Assembly: GCA_024399065.1 (NCBI GenBank)
Contig: JAKSIB010000001.1
Location: 124,001-188,000 of the forward strand
Length of the DNA: 64,000 bases
Reading direction: 5' to 3'
From: Fibrobacter sp.
GTDB taxonomy: Bacteria > Fibrobacterota > Fibrobacteria > Fibrobacterales > Fibrobacteraceae
This document shows positions 23,884-31,728 of this stretch, piece after piece. The position numbers and the translations under genes were made by a program. The notes under the pieces are model-generated. The model searched no databases and was not told the origin of the DNA. It was given only the letters and a program-made list of their open reading frames with translations. Numbering within the stretch: position 1 is the stretch's first letter; every line of letters starts with the position of its first letter.

Positions 23884-24321
23884 GGTATAACTCCTCTTTT
23901 GGAACTTTGCAATATCGAAAAGAAAAACAATTTGGAAGCCAAGCTTTTGGCAAAGCTGGAGTATCTGAAGTCCAAGAATCCCAACGTGAAGATTGTGGCT
24001 GTGGAGCCTGCTACATCGCCGTTGCTGACCAAGGGCGTTGCCGGCCCCCATAAACTGCAGGGTATCGGTGCGAACTTTGTTCCCGAGATTTTGAACACCA
24101 AGATTCTTGATGAAATCATTGCCGTTGAAGCTGAAGATGCATTTGCCTGCGGTCGAGAAATTGGAAAGAATGAAGGTGTGCTGGTGGGAATTTCCGCTGG
24201 CGCTGCTCTTTGGGTCGCCAAGGAACTGGCCAAGCGTCCGGAAAACAAGGACAAGAATATTGTGGTTTTACTGCCCGATATTGGTGACCGTTATCTCTCC
24301 ACAGAATTGTTTGCGGAATAA
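23884..24321 (+). pseudogene. cysK paralogue with large internal deletion
   Basis: The frame reads ITPLLELCNIEKKN to LAKLEY (matching CysK 14-39), then jumps in frame to LKSKNPNVKIVAVEP (matching CysK from about 198) and continues to the natural C-terminus [16 protein letters not shown] and LFAE. About 155 residues with the PLP lysine and the substrate loop are missing, so it cannot be a cysteine synthase. The sequence differs from cysK in many codons, so the duplication is not recent. The start codon and promoter were lost; the cysK terminator abuts it. Confidence 0.85.
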
Positions 24322-24358
24322 GGTTGAGACTGCAAAGTTATTTTACTATCTTTTTGGT

Positions 24359-25483
24359 ATGGAAATAAATTCTTCTAATATCGGTGCAGGCAAGAAAGTT
24401 ATTGTTGGCCTTTCTGGCGGTGTGGATTCCGCCTTGGCAGCTTACTTGCTGAAACAGCAGGGCTACGAAGTAGCTGGCGTTACTATGGCCACTTGGGATG
24501 GCTCCATCAAGAACATGCCCCATGTGGAAGGTCGCGAAGGTTGCTATGGCCCCGGTGAAGAAGAAAATATTGCCCAGGCGAAGTCTGTTGCAGACCGTCT
24601 GGGAATACCCCACTATGTGGTGAGTGTTACCGACGAGTACAAGCGCGAAGTGCTGGATTACTTCCGTGCGGAATACCGTGCCGGCCGCACCCCGAACCCA
24701 TGCGTTCGCTGCAATCAGAACATCAAGTTCAGGGCTTTGCAAGTTGCAACCCGCCGCATGGGGGTTGACTTTGATTACTTTGCCACAGGGCATTACGCTC
24801 GCCTGGATTTCAAGAACCCGCAGGAACCGTTTCTTTATGCGGCCTTGGACGATTCCAAGGATCAGACTTATTTCCTTTCTCGCCTTACTGCAGAACAGCT
24901 TTCTACAGTGATTTTCCCCCTAGGCGGAATGAAGAAAACCGATGTGAAGGCTTTGGCTGCAGAAATCGGCTGGGTGGATTTTGCTACAAAGAAAGAGAGC
25001 CAGGACTTTTTGGAATGCGGCGACTACACCGTGCTTTTTGATGAGTCTGACGAAGTGCCCGGCGACTTTGTGGACATGAACGGCAAGGTGCTGGGCAAGC
25101 ATCGTGGAATCATTCATTATACCATCGGTCAGCGAAAGGGCCTGAACATCGGTGGACTTCCTGAACCTTACTTTGTTGTAAGTATCGACGTAAAAAAGAA
25201 CCAGGTGGTTCTTGGTCCTCGCAGTGTTCTTTCTTGCACTGAGGTTTCTGCCGTAGATTTGAACTTGATGGTTGATTCTGACAGTCCTCTGCTGAAGCAA
25301 CCGCTCACGGCTCACATTCGCCTGGGCCACAAGGGTTCTTTAGCTCGCATTACTGAACTTGACGTAGCTTCGGGCCGCATCAGTGTTCACTTTGACGAAC
25401 CTCAATTTGCTTCTGCTCCGGGACAGATTCTTGTGCTGTACGCCGGCCAGGGAATTGTGGCTTCTGGCATTATCACGAAATAA
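24359..25483 (+). CDS. mnmA: tRNA-specific 2-thiouridylase
   Basis: 374 aa. The PP-loop SGGVDSALAAYLL (about 19-31) activates the tRNA uridine by adenylation, ATWDG and TPNPCVRCNQNIKF follow, and Cys115 or Cys118 with Cys220 (FLECGDY) are the expected sulfur relay cysteines. GQRKGLNIGG and VVLGP mark the C-terminal domains. It makes 2-thiouridine at the wobble position 34 of Lys, Glu and Gln tRNAs. The open frame extends upstream to 24107, but that part overlaps the cysK pseudogene in another frame, so ATG 24359 is chosen. It needs a sulfur donor, which fits the neighbouring sulfur genes. Confidence 0.93.
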   Translation: MEINSSNIGAGKKVIVGLSGGVDSALAAYLLKQQGYEVAGVTMATWDGSIKNMPHVEGREGCYGPGEEENIAQAKSVADRLGIPHYVVSVTDEYKREVLDYFRAEYRAGRTPNPCVRCNQNIKFRALQVATRRMGVDFDYFATGHYARLDFKNPQEPFLYAALDDSKDQTYFLSRLTAEQLSTVIFPLGGMKKTDVKALAAEIGWVDFATKKESQDFLECGDYTVLFDESDEVPGDFVDMNGKVLGKHRGIIHYTIGQRKGLNIGGLPEPYFVVSIDVKKNQVVLGPRSVLSCTEVSAVDLNLMVDSDSPLLKQPLTAHIRLGHKGSLARITELDVASGRISVHFDEPQFASAPGQILVLYAGQGIVASGIITK

Positions 25484-25524
25484 TTTTCGAAGTAGATGAG
25501 CGAAAAAGGGAAAAAACTCCTTTA

Positions 25525-25577
25525 TTTCCTACAATATCTATAGGAAAATTTAAACTATTATACTATATTTGCTATAG
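25525..25577 (+). promoter_or_regulatory. LysR operator region shared in pattern with metY
   Basis: TTTCCTA-N9-TAGGAAA at 25525-25547 and TTGCTATAG at 25569-25577 repeat the two motifs seen before metY. They lie 50-100 bp before the LysR gene start, suggesting autoregulation. Confidence 0.6.
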
Positions 25578-25627
25578 AAAGCGCCGATACCGTAAAACGG
25601 GCGCAAAAATTGTTCCGCGGAGAAAAC

Positions 25628-26566
25628 ATGACTCTTCAGCAATTACGTTACGCCATCGGCATTGCCAAGGTAGGCTCCTTCAATAAGGCGGCAGAAGCCT
25701 TGTTCATTTCTCAGCCTTCCTTGACTGCGGCTATTCACGACTTGGAAGAAGAAATCGGCATCGTTATCTTCAATCGTTCCAGCCGCGGTGTGACCCTCAC
25801 TCCCGAAGGTGAAGAATTTATTGCTCAGGCAAATCAGCTTTACCATCATTACGAAACGGTTCTTGAAAATTACAACAAGGCGGAACAGAAAAAGAAGAAG
25901 TTTGCTGTTTCCACTCAGCACTATTCTTTTGCGGTGAAGTCCTTTGTGGACCTGGTGAAGCGTTATAATATCGATGATTACGAATTTGCCATTCGCGAGA
26001 CCAAGACCAAGGAAGTCATTGATGATGTGGCTGCCCTTAAGAGTGAAATCGGTATTTTGTACTTGAGCGATTTCAACCGCAAGTACATTACTTATTTGCT
26101 GAAGGAACATGACCTGGAATTCCACAAGCTTATTGATTGTCATGCTTACGCCTATATGTGGAAGGATCATCCGCTAGCCAAGAAGAAGTCGGTGAACTTG
26201 GATGACCTTTCCCAGTATCCCTGCCTTTCCTTTGAACAGAGCGAAAGCGGCAGCTACTATTTTGCCGAAGAAATCCTCAGTACCAACGAATATCATAAGA
26301 CCATCAAGGCCAATGACCGTGCCACCATGCTGAATTTGATGGTGGGCCTCAATGGTTATACCCTTTGTTCTGGCATTATCAGCGAAGAAATCAACGGTTC
26401 CGACTATGTGGCCGTGCCTTTCAAGGACGCCAAGGGTGAAGACGACCGCACCATGGAAATTGGCTATATCGTGAAGAAAAACTTCATGCTCAGCACTATT
26501 TGCCGATTCTACATCCAGGAAATGGAAAAATACCTGCAGGTTTACACCTCGGAGCACAAGAAATAG
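25628..26566 (+). CDS. LysR-type regulator, probable sulfur-metabolism regulator
   Basis: 312 aa from ATG 25628 (GGAG 6 nt upstream); ATG 25610 lacks a good ribosome site. The winged helix is clear: LQQLRYAIGIAKVGSFNKAAEAL, SQPSLTAAIHDLEEEIG, RSSRGVTLTPEGEEF. The effector domain covers about 95-300. It shares operator motifs with the metY region, sits next to metY, cysK and mnmA, and is probably autoregulated. This resembles CysB or CbL-like regulators in role, but the family branch is not established from sequence. Confidence 0.8.
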   Translation: MTLQQLRYAIGIAKVGSFNKAAEALFISQPSLTAAIHDLEEEIGIVIFNRSSRGVTLTPEGEEFIAQANQLYHHYETVLENYNKAEQKKKKFAVSTQHYSFAVKSFVDLVKRYNIDDYEFAIRETKTKEVIDDVAALKSEIGILYLSDFNRKYITYLLKEHDLEFHKLIDCHAYAYMWKDHPLAKKKSVNLDDLSQYPCLSFEQSESGSYYFAEEILSTNEYHKTIKANDRATMLNLMVGLNGYTLCSGIISEEINGSDYVAVPFKDAKGEDDRTMEIGYIVKKNFMLSTICRFYIQEMEKYLQVYTSEHKK

Positions 26567-26590
26567 AGGTTTTTGCGAATTTCTTGATAG

Positions 26591-26618
26591 AAAAAGCCGG
26601 TTTTTGACCGGCTTTTTT
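26591..26618 (+). terminator. Terminator of the LysR gene
   Basis: AAAAGCCGG/CCGGCTTTT stem with a 7-nt loop and six T. Confidence 0.85.
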
Positions 26619-26781
26619 GCTGAGCTGAGTTTACACGGTTTTTGCACATAAAGTAAGGGTGTTCTCGGTTTCAGGAACACTTTGTAATGTTTTTTTTGAC
26701 AACTTTATCCAAGGCCTAAAACCCTCGAAAATGACGAATTTTGCCTAAAAACGGCAATTTTGTGACCATTATCACGGTTGG

Positions 26782-26848
26782 CTTGGATAAAACGTCCATA
26801 GGGATTTTTCAAAATGGTTTCTTTTTGTTAACCCAAAGTCTATCTTAT
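26782..26848 (+). promoter_or_regulatory. Hemicellulose regulon operator A and TA-box, before the TIGR02147 gene
   Basis: Operator CTTGGATAAAACGTCCATA (26782-26800), centre 26791, and TATCTTAT at 26841-26848, 50 bp further. The gene starts at 26874. Confidence 0.6.
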
Positions 26849-26873
26849 TAATGTTAAATTTGGGTAAATAATT

Positions 26874-27737
26874 ATGGTTACTTTTTCTGACATAGCAGAT
26901 TACCGCGACTTCTTGAAGTCGTACTACGATCGTAAGAAGGCTGAGATGCCTTTCTACAGTTATCGTATGATGGGCGACAAGCTGGGATTGGATTCCAGCT
27001 ACCTGTATCGCGTGCTGCAGAAGAAGCAGCATCTGCCTGCTCATGCCTTGGCCTCCGCCAAGGAAATTTTGGCTTTGTCTGGCCGTGAAGCAGAATACTT
27101 CGACCTGCTCTACACCGCTGCAGTGACTAAGGATAAGGGTAAACGTGAAGAATTGATTGCCAAGGCGTTGTCCCTTCGCGACGTTGACCGCCATAGTCTG
27201 CAGGCTGCTGAACTTAAGGTGCTCGAAAACTGGTGGATTCCGGCTGTTCGCGCCTACTTGGAACTTAATGGCGGGGTTGTGAACCTCAAGCAGATCGCCC
27301 ATGACATCTGCCCGCCCATTTCCGAAGCCCAGGCCCAGGAAGCAATTGATACTCTTATGGAAGTTGGCCTCGTCAAGAAGATGGCTTCTGGCCGTCTGGC
27401 CCTGACCGATGCCCATTTGACCGCCGGCGGACCCGAAAAGAAGGTCGCAGTACGTAAATTCCAGAAGCAAGTGCTCTCTTTGGCCAGCGATTCTCTGGAT
27501 AACGTCCCCGTTGACGAAAGAAATATTTCTACTCTTACCTTATCCGTTGATCAGGCATGCTTCGACGACTTGGGTGATATGCTTCGTGAATTCCGCCGTT
27601 TGGTCCAGAAGCGTGTCGACAGTTCCAAGAGCCCTGATCGTGTTATGCAACTTTCTATGGCGTTCTATCCTGTGGCCCGAAAGGGAGGGGTGGCTTCCGT
27701 CAAGGATACGGAGGATGGAACAAGGGAGTCTAAATGA
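26874..27737 (+). CDS. TIGR02147-family (DUF4423-like) protein, candidate regulator
   Basis: 287 aa, no signal peptide. The N-terminus DYRDFLKSYYDRKK and YSYRMMGDKLGLDSSYLYRV resembles an HTH of lambda-repressor type, followed by helices and REAEYFDLL (about 60-90). The C-terminal part (LTLSVDQACFDDLGDMLREFRRLVQ) is a conserved unknown domain of TIGR02147 proteins. The family is common in Fibrobacter, and its function is not established. Its stop overlaps the start of a lipoprotein gene by four bases. The regulon operator lies in front of it, so autoregulation and a role as activator of this cluster are plausible. Confidence 0.75.
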   Translation: MVTFSDIADYRDFLKSYYDRKKAEMPFYSYRMMGDKLGLDSSYLYRVLQKKQHLPAHALASAKEILALSGREAEYFDLLYTAAVTKDKGKREELIAKALSLRDVDRHSLQAAELKVLENWWIPAVRAYLELNGGVVNLKQIAHDICPPISEAQAQEAIDTLMEVGLVKKMASGRLALTDAHLTAGGPEKKVAVRKFQKQVLSLASDSLDNVPVDERNISTLTLSVDQACFDDLGDMLREFRRLVQKRVDSSKSPDRVMQLSMAFYPVARKGGVASVKDTEDGTRESK

Positions 27738-28996
27738 AGCGTTGGGTGTGTTGTCATAAAGGATTAGTTGCAATGGGCGCAGTCAGTGCGTTCCTTGTGG
27801 GTTGTGGTTTCATGGGAGACCAGGCGTCTTCGACGTTTGAAACGGAAAATTCCGTAGCGCTGAGTGTCCAGCTGGCTGACGGTTCTCCGGCTGCACGCTC
27901 CTTGGTTAAGGTGCGTCCCGCAGATTACCTGGCTGGAACTTCCAATATTGATGGCGTCGATGCAGCTGATTTTAAGGATTCCATTGCTGGAATCTTTAAC
28001 GGCAAGACGGACGACCGGGGCCGGTTGAACGTGCCCAAACTGAAATCCGGCAAGTATGCCGTGGAAGTTGAAAACGAAAAATCCAAGGGTTTTGCTCGCT
28101 TTGATGTAACTCCTTCGGAATGCGATTCTTTGGATGTTGGCCTGGCCAAGTCTGGTTCCATGGTGGGCCAGGTGGTTATGCCTGCAGGCCTGACTTCTGT
28201 GAAGGTGGGTATCCGCGGTCTTGATTACGTTGTTGAAACTGACGAGTTCGGTAACTTTGAATTTGAAGACCTGCCTGCCGGTAGCTTCAAGGCAGTTGGC
28301 TTTACCTATTCCACTTCCGATTACATCAATGAGGAAGGCGAGGCTGACACCTACGAAAGCTTCCAGGCATTTGGCGTGACCAGCGTCGTAGTGAAGTCCG
28401 AAGAAACGAAGGAAGATGTGCAGATCGGTTATCGCAAGGAAACCGTGAAGGATACCTTGCCCTACATTATGCTTTCTGACTTTGAGGATAGCACCTACGG
28501 TTGGTACTCTTCTTACTCCAGATTCTCCAAGATGAAACTTAGCGCTGTGGAAGGCGGCGGTAAGTACGGCCTGGTAGCCCATATGGATTGCCATTCCGAC
28601 TCCTTGTACACCTGGACTATGATGGGACACAACTTTGCCAAGTACCATGATTTCAGCAGCTTGGATTCTGTGGTTCTCTATGCAAAGGGCAAAAACCCTG
28701 ATGGAGACTCCATGTGGGTCAGCATCTCCTTCGATGTCCATGCCGACAGCGCTTCGGGATACGAATCTGGCAAGGCTTGGGCTCACAAGGCTATTACTGA
28801 AGACTGGACAAAGATTGTTGTGAAGCCTAAGGACCTGGTGCCGACCGATTCCAACAAGACCGGTGGTAACCTGGGCTGGGATGCTGTCAAGGATCATATC
28901 AACAGCTTCGGTATCTTTGCCGCCCGTGTAAATACCGGTGATTATGACGTCTGGATCGATGATGTTGAAATCTTCGGCGTCAAAGGTCTGAACTAG
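27734..28996 (+). CDS. Lipoprotein with carboxypeptidase-regulatory-like and jelly-roll carbohydrate-binding-like domains
   Basis: 420 aa. The signal peptide ends in lipobox FLVGC (Cys24). Two Ig-like repeats (about 35-130 and 135-220) resemble the CarboxypepD_reg type, e.g. VVETDEFGNFEFEDLPAGSF. Residues 240-415 (MLSDFEDSTYGWYSSY to VWIDDVEIFGV) resemble a CBM11/CIA30-like jelly roll that could bind a glycan. It overlaps the TIGR02147 gene by ATGA, so the two are made together. The protein may sense a polysaccharide outside the inner membrane. How a signal would reach the cytoplasmic partner is unknown, since no membrane-spanning segment follows the signal peptide. Confidence 0.7.
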   Translation: MKRWVCCHKGLVAMGAVSAFLVGCGFMGDQASSTFETENSVALSVQLADGSPAARSLVKVRPADYLAGTSNIDGVDAADFKDSIAGIFNGKTDDRGRLNVPKLKSGKYAVEVENEKSKGFARFDVTPSECDSLDVGLAKSGSMVGQVVMPAGLTSVKVGIRGLDYVVETDEFGNFEFEDLPAGSFKAVGFTYSTSDYINEEGEADTYESFQAFGVTSVVVKSEETKEDVQIGYRKETVKDTLPYIMLSDFEDSTYGWYSSYSRFSKMKLSAVEGGGKYGLVAHMDCHSDSLYTWTMMGHNFAKYHDFSSLDSVVLYAKGKNPDGDSMWVSISFDVHADSASGYESGKAWAHKAITEDWTKIVVKPKDLVPTDSNKTGGNLGWDAVKDHINSFGIFAARVNTGDYDVWIDDVEIFGVKGLN

Positions 28997-29020
28997 CCTC
29001 CGATTCCCGACGAATTTTAA

Positions 29021-29050
29021 AAGCTCTCCCTTTCGGGGAGGGCTTTTTTT
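29021..29050 (+). terminator. Terminator of the TIGR02147/lipoprotein operon
   Basis: AAGCTCTCCC and GGGGAGGGCTT arms around a TTTC loop, then seven T. Confidence 0.85.
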
Positions 29051-29092
29051 GCTTGTGCGGCCTGCATTCCTGGTTTGAAAAGCCACCCTTCC

Positions 29093-29160
29093 TATGGATA
29101 ACTTGTCCATAGAAAGTGCTTGTTTATGCGGGAAAACGCGGTTTTTTCAAGATATCTTTA
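29093..29160 (+). promoter_or_regulatory. Regulon operator B and TA-box, before GH43
   Basis: Operator TATGGATAACTTGTCCATA (29093-29111), centre 29102; TATCTTTA at 29153, 51 bp further. The GH43 gene starts at 29206. Confidence 0.75.
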
Positions 29161-29205
29161 GAGCATAGAATAAGGCCGGGTGTGTTTAAGCCTTAAGGAG
29201 TAAAT

Positions 29206-31464
29206 ATGAATCTTTTCAAGAAAGTCATCGGGACTACCTTTGCCGCAGGTCTTGCCACCTTCGGCTTGGCATACAACCCGATTTCTACCTACCATTATCT
29301 GGCTGACCCTGCTGCAGCTGCCGATGATGAATACTTCTATGTCATTACCGACTCTGATGACCCGGCCCCGTACAATTCCAACGGCTACGAAATCAAGGCT
29401 CTCTATGGTTTCCGTACCAAGGACATGCAGAACTGGACTGACTTCGGTATTATTTACGACGCCCGTAAGGTTGATGGCGTGGGCGCTATCTGGGCATCTG
29501 GTATTGCCAAGAATCCTAATGACGGTCGACTCTATATTGTGTTCCCCGATGGCGGTGGTGGCGGCATTGTTTTGATTGGTGCCGACAGTCTTGCCGGCCC
29601 GTGGACCAACCCTCTTTCTGGCGGCAAGCGCTTGATTGGTTGGGGTGGCGGCGCCATCTCTGGCTGCGACAATATTGGCTGGTGCTTCGACCCGGCAATC
29701 TTCTTTGATGACAATGGCGACGGCTACTTCACTTTCGGTGGCGGTAGCAGTGACCAGCGTCCGGCTCGCGACAACGATAATAACATCTTCAATATTTATA
29801 AGCTCGACAAGGATATGAAGAGCTACAACCCCAATACCAAGGTGGAATTGAAGATTGGTGGTCCGAAGGCCATGGAAGCTTCCTATATCCATAAGTACAA
29901 GGACAATTACTACCTGTCCTACAGTACTGCAGATTTGCGTATTGCTTACGGTATGTCCAAGAGCCCCACAGGTCCTTATACTTATAAGGGTATCTTCATG
30001 GGCAACCCCAACATTGGTGGCCAGAATATCAACGCCAATAACAACAACCATCATGGTGTTGCTGAATTCAAGGGCCATTGGTACGTTGCTTACCATGACC
30101 GTCGTATTGCTAACGGTTACGACGGCTTGGAAAAGATTCCGGCTGAAGATGGCATGCCCAACCCGAACGCAGCATACCACCGTAGCGTTAGCGTTGATGA
30201 ATTCACCTACGCTGCAGATGGTTCCATGAACTCCCTGACCTTCACTAAGGAAGGTCCGGAACAGATTGAAAACTTTGATCCGTATGATTGGTATCCGGCT
30301 CTCACCAGCTCCAAGCAGAAGGGCATCCGTAGCCGTTCCGACTGGGCTCCGGGTAAGGTTGCTTCTTCTCTCTTGCTCCCGCTTTCTACCAAGGAATCCT
30401 GGATCCGCGTTAGTGGTGTCGACTTCGGCACTGCTGCAACGGGCTTTACTGTAGAAGCTGCCAGCGCTGCAGATGACAACAAGATTGAAATCCATACCGG
30501 TTCTGCTACCGGCGCCTTGGCTGGCACCTGTACTCTTAAGAACACTGGCTCCAAGACCAGCTTTGCAGAAACCTCCTGCGATATGGATGGCCTTAAGGGC
30601 ATTGTAGATTACGTGTTCTTGGTGTTTAAGGGCTCCAAGGATTCTACTATGGCTATCAAGGCATGGGGCTTCCAGGGTAGCGGAACTACTCCTCCGGAAC
30701 CGCAGAAGGCTTATAACGAAACTAATACCCCGTGGGCAATTCCTGGCGTAATCCAGATGGAAGACTTTGACGTTCCGGGCGTGGGCCGCGGCGGCGATCT
30801 CAAGTCCTTCCAGGATAACGATGCAGAAAACCACGGTGATTCTGACTACCGCAAGGATGACGCACCTTCTGTTGATTTGTACAAGAAGTCTGGCGATCGC
30901 GTTGTCGTAGGCTACATCCAGAAGGATGAATGGCTTGAATACACCGTGAATGTTGCCAAGACCGGTACTTACACCATGTACGCAGCTGTCGCTTCTGATG
31001 GTGGTTCCTCCTTCAAGCTTTCTATCGATGGTAAGGACATCACCGAAGATATCGCCGTGCCTGCCGCCCAGAAGACTGATTCTGAGGAACAGAACTTCGA
31101 CGACTACGCAAAGGTCAAGGCCAACGTGAAGCTTGAAGCTGGTGAACATATCCTCCGTTTCACCGCAACTGCCGACTGGTTCGACATTGACTTTATCAAC
31201 TTCGAGGAAGGTGAAGATGCTCCGGATCCGCACCAGATTGGTACTGAAGCAATTGGCACTACTGTTGCCTTTGAAAAGGGTGCACACATGAACTACGATG
31301 TGTTCGACCTGAAGGGTAACAAGCTGGCATCCTTCAAGGCTACCTCCATGGCAGAGGCTGGTGCTATGTGGCAGAACTCTGCCGAAGCCGCCAAGGTTCA
31401 GGGCATTAGCCTCATTCGTAACCGCGCCAGTGGCAAGGCTGCTCGAGTTCGCTCCATCCGTTAA
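29206..31464 (+). CDS. GH43 glycosidase with two CBM6-type modules and C-terminal sorting-like domain
   Basis: 752 aa. Signal peptide about 1-22. The GH43 five-bladed propeller (about 25-350) has Asp34 in the LADPAA general-base motif, FDPAIFFDD (transition-state Asp) and Glu224 in KAMEASYIHKY. A first CBM6-like domain covers about 380-490 and a second, TPWAIPG through DFINFEEG, about 506-668. The last 70 residues are the basic terminal module of the cluster. The reaction is likely arabinofuranosidase or beta-xylosidase on arabinoxylan side chains; the exact specificity cannot be fixed. AAGGAG precedes the ATG. It is the first gene of the glycosidase run. Confidence 0.88.
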   Translation: MNLFKKVIGTTFAAGLATFGLAYNPISTYHYLADPAAAADDEYFYVITDSDDPAPYNSNGYEIKALYGFRTKDMQNWTDFGIIYDARKVDGVGAIWASGIAKNPNDGRLYIVFPDGGGGGIVLIGADSLAGPWTNPLSGGKRLIGWGGGAISGCDNIGWCFDPAIFFDDNGDGYFTFGGGSSDQRPARDNDNNIFNIYKLDKDMKSYNPNTKVELKIGGPKAMEASYIHKYKDNYYLSYSTADLRIAYGMSKSPTGPYTYKGIFMGNPNIGGQNINANNNNHHGVAEFKGHWYVAYHDRRIANGYDGLEKIPAEDGMPNPNAAYHRSVSVDEFTYAADGSMNSLTFTKEGPEQIENFDPYDWYPALTSSKQKGIRSRSDWAPGKVASSLLLPLSTKESWIRVSGVDFGTAATGFTVEAASAADDNKIEIHTGSATGALAGTCTLKNTGSKTSFAETSCDMDGLKGIVDYVFLVFKGSKDSTMAIKAWGFQGSGTTPPEPQKAYNETNTPWAIPGVIQMEDFDVPGVGRGGDLKSFQDNDAENHGDSDYRKDDAPSVDLYKKSGDRVVVGYIQKDEWLEYTVNVAKTGTYTMYAAVASDGGSSFKLSIDGKDITEDIAVPAAQKTDSEEQNFDDYAKVKANVKLEAGEHILRFTATADWFDIDFINFEEGEDAPDPHQIGTEAIGTTVAFEKGAHMNYDVFDLKGNKLASFKATSMAEAGAMWQNSAEAAKVQGISLIRNRASGKAARVRSIR

Positions 31465-31495
31465 GCGATAAAAGATCTCCATAAACACACATCCA

Positions 31496-31536
31496 AAAAG
31501 GCATCCCGGTATTCCGGGGTGCCTTTATTTTTTGAC
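31496..31536 (+). terminator. Terminator after GH43
   Basis: AAAGGCATCCCGG/CCGGGGTGCCTTT stem with a 4-nt loop and a T run. Confidence 0.85.
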
Positions 31537-31616
31537 AGAAAAGTTTCCTTTTCTTTGCAAAAATTGCAAAAAGTGGCGAATTTTGACTAAAAATGCCATT
31601 TTGTGCAAAAAAAGCT

Positions 31617-31684
31617 TATGGATAATTAATCCATGAAAGGTGTATTTCAATGTGGAATAAGAGGCGGTAATAAGGGTATCTTTA
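31617..31684 (+). promoter_or_regulatory. Regulon operator C and TA-box, before GH30
   Basis: Operator TATGGATAATTAATCCATG (31617-31635), centre 31626; TATCTTTA at 31677, 51 bp further. Confidence 0.7.
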
Positions 31685-31728
31685 GGTTTGAAGGGTATGT
31701 GGTGTGCCCTTGTAAAAAGTAGGGATAT

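Noticed and set aside
24107-24358. Upstream extension of the mnmA frame
   Set aside because: It overlaps the cysK remnant in another frame and has no homology to MnmA; the ATG at 24359 gives the normal N-terminus.
26694-26713. A further operator-like sequence, TTGACAACTTTATCCAAGG
   Set aside because: The arms are one base further apart than in the other sites and no TAnnTTTR box lies at the expected distance.
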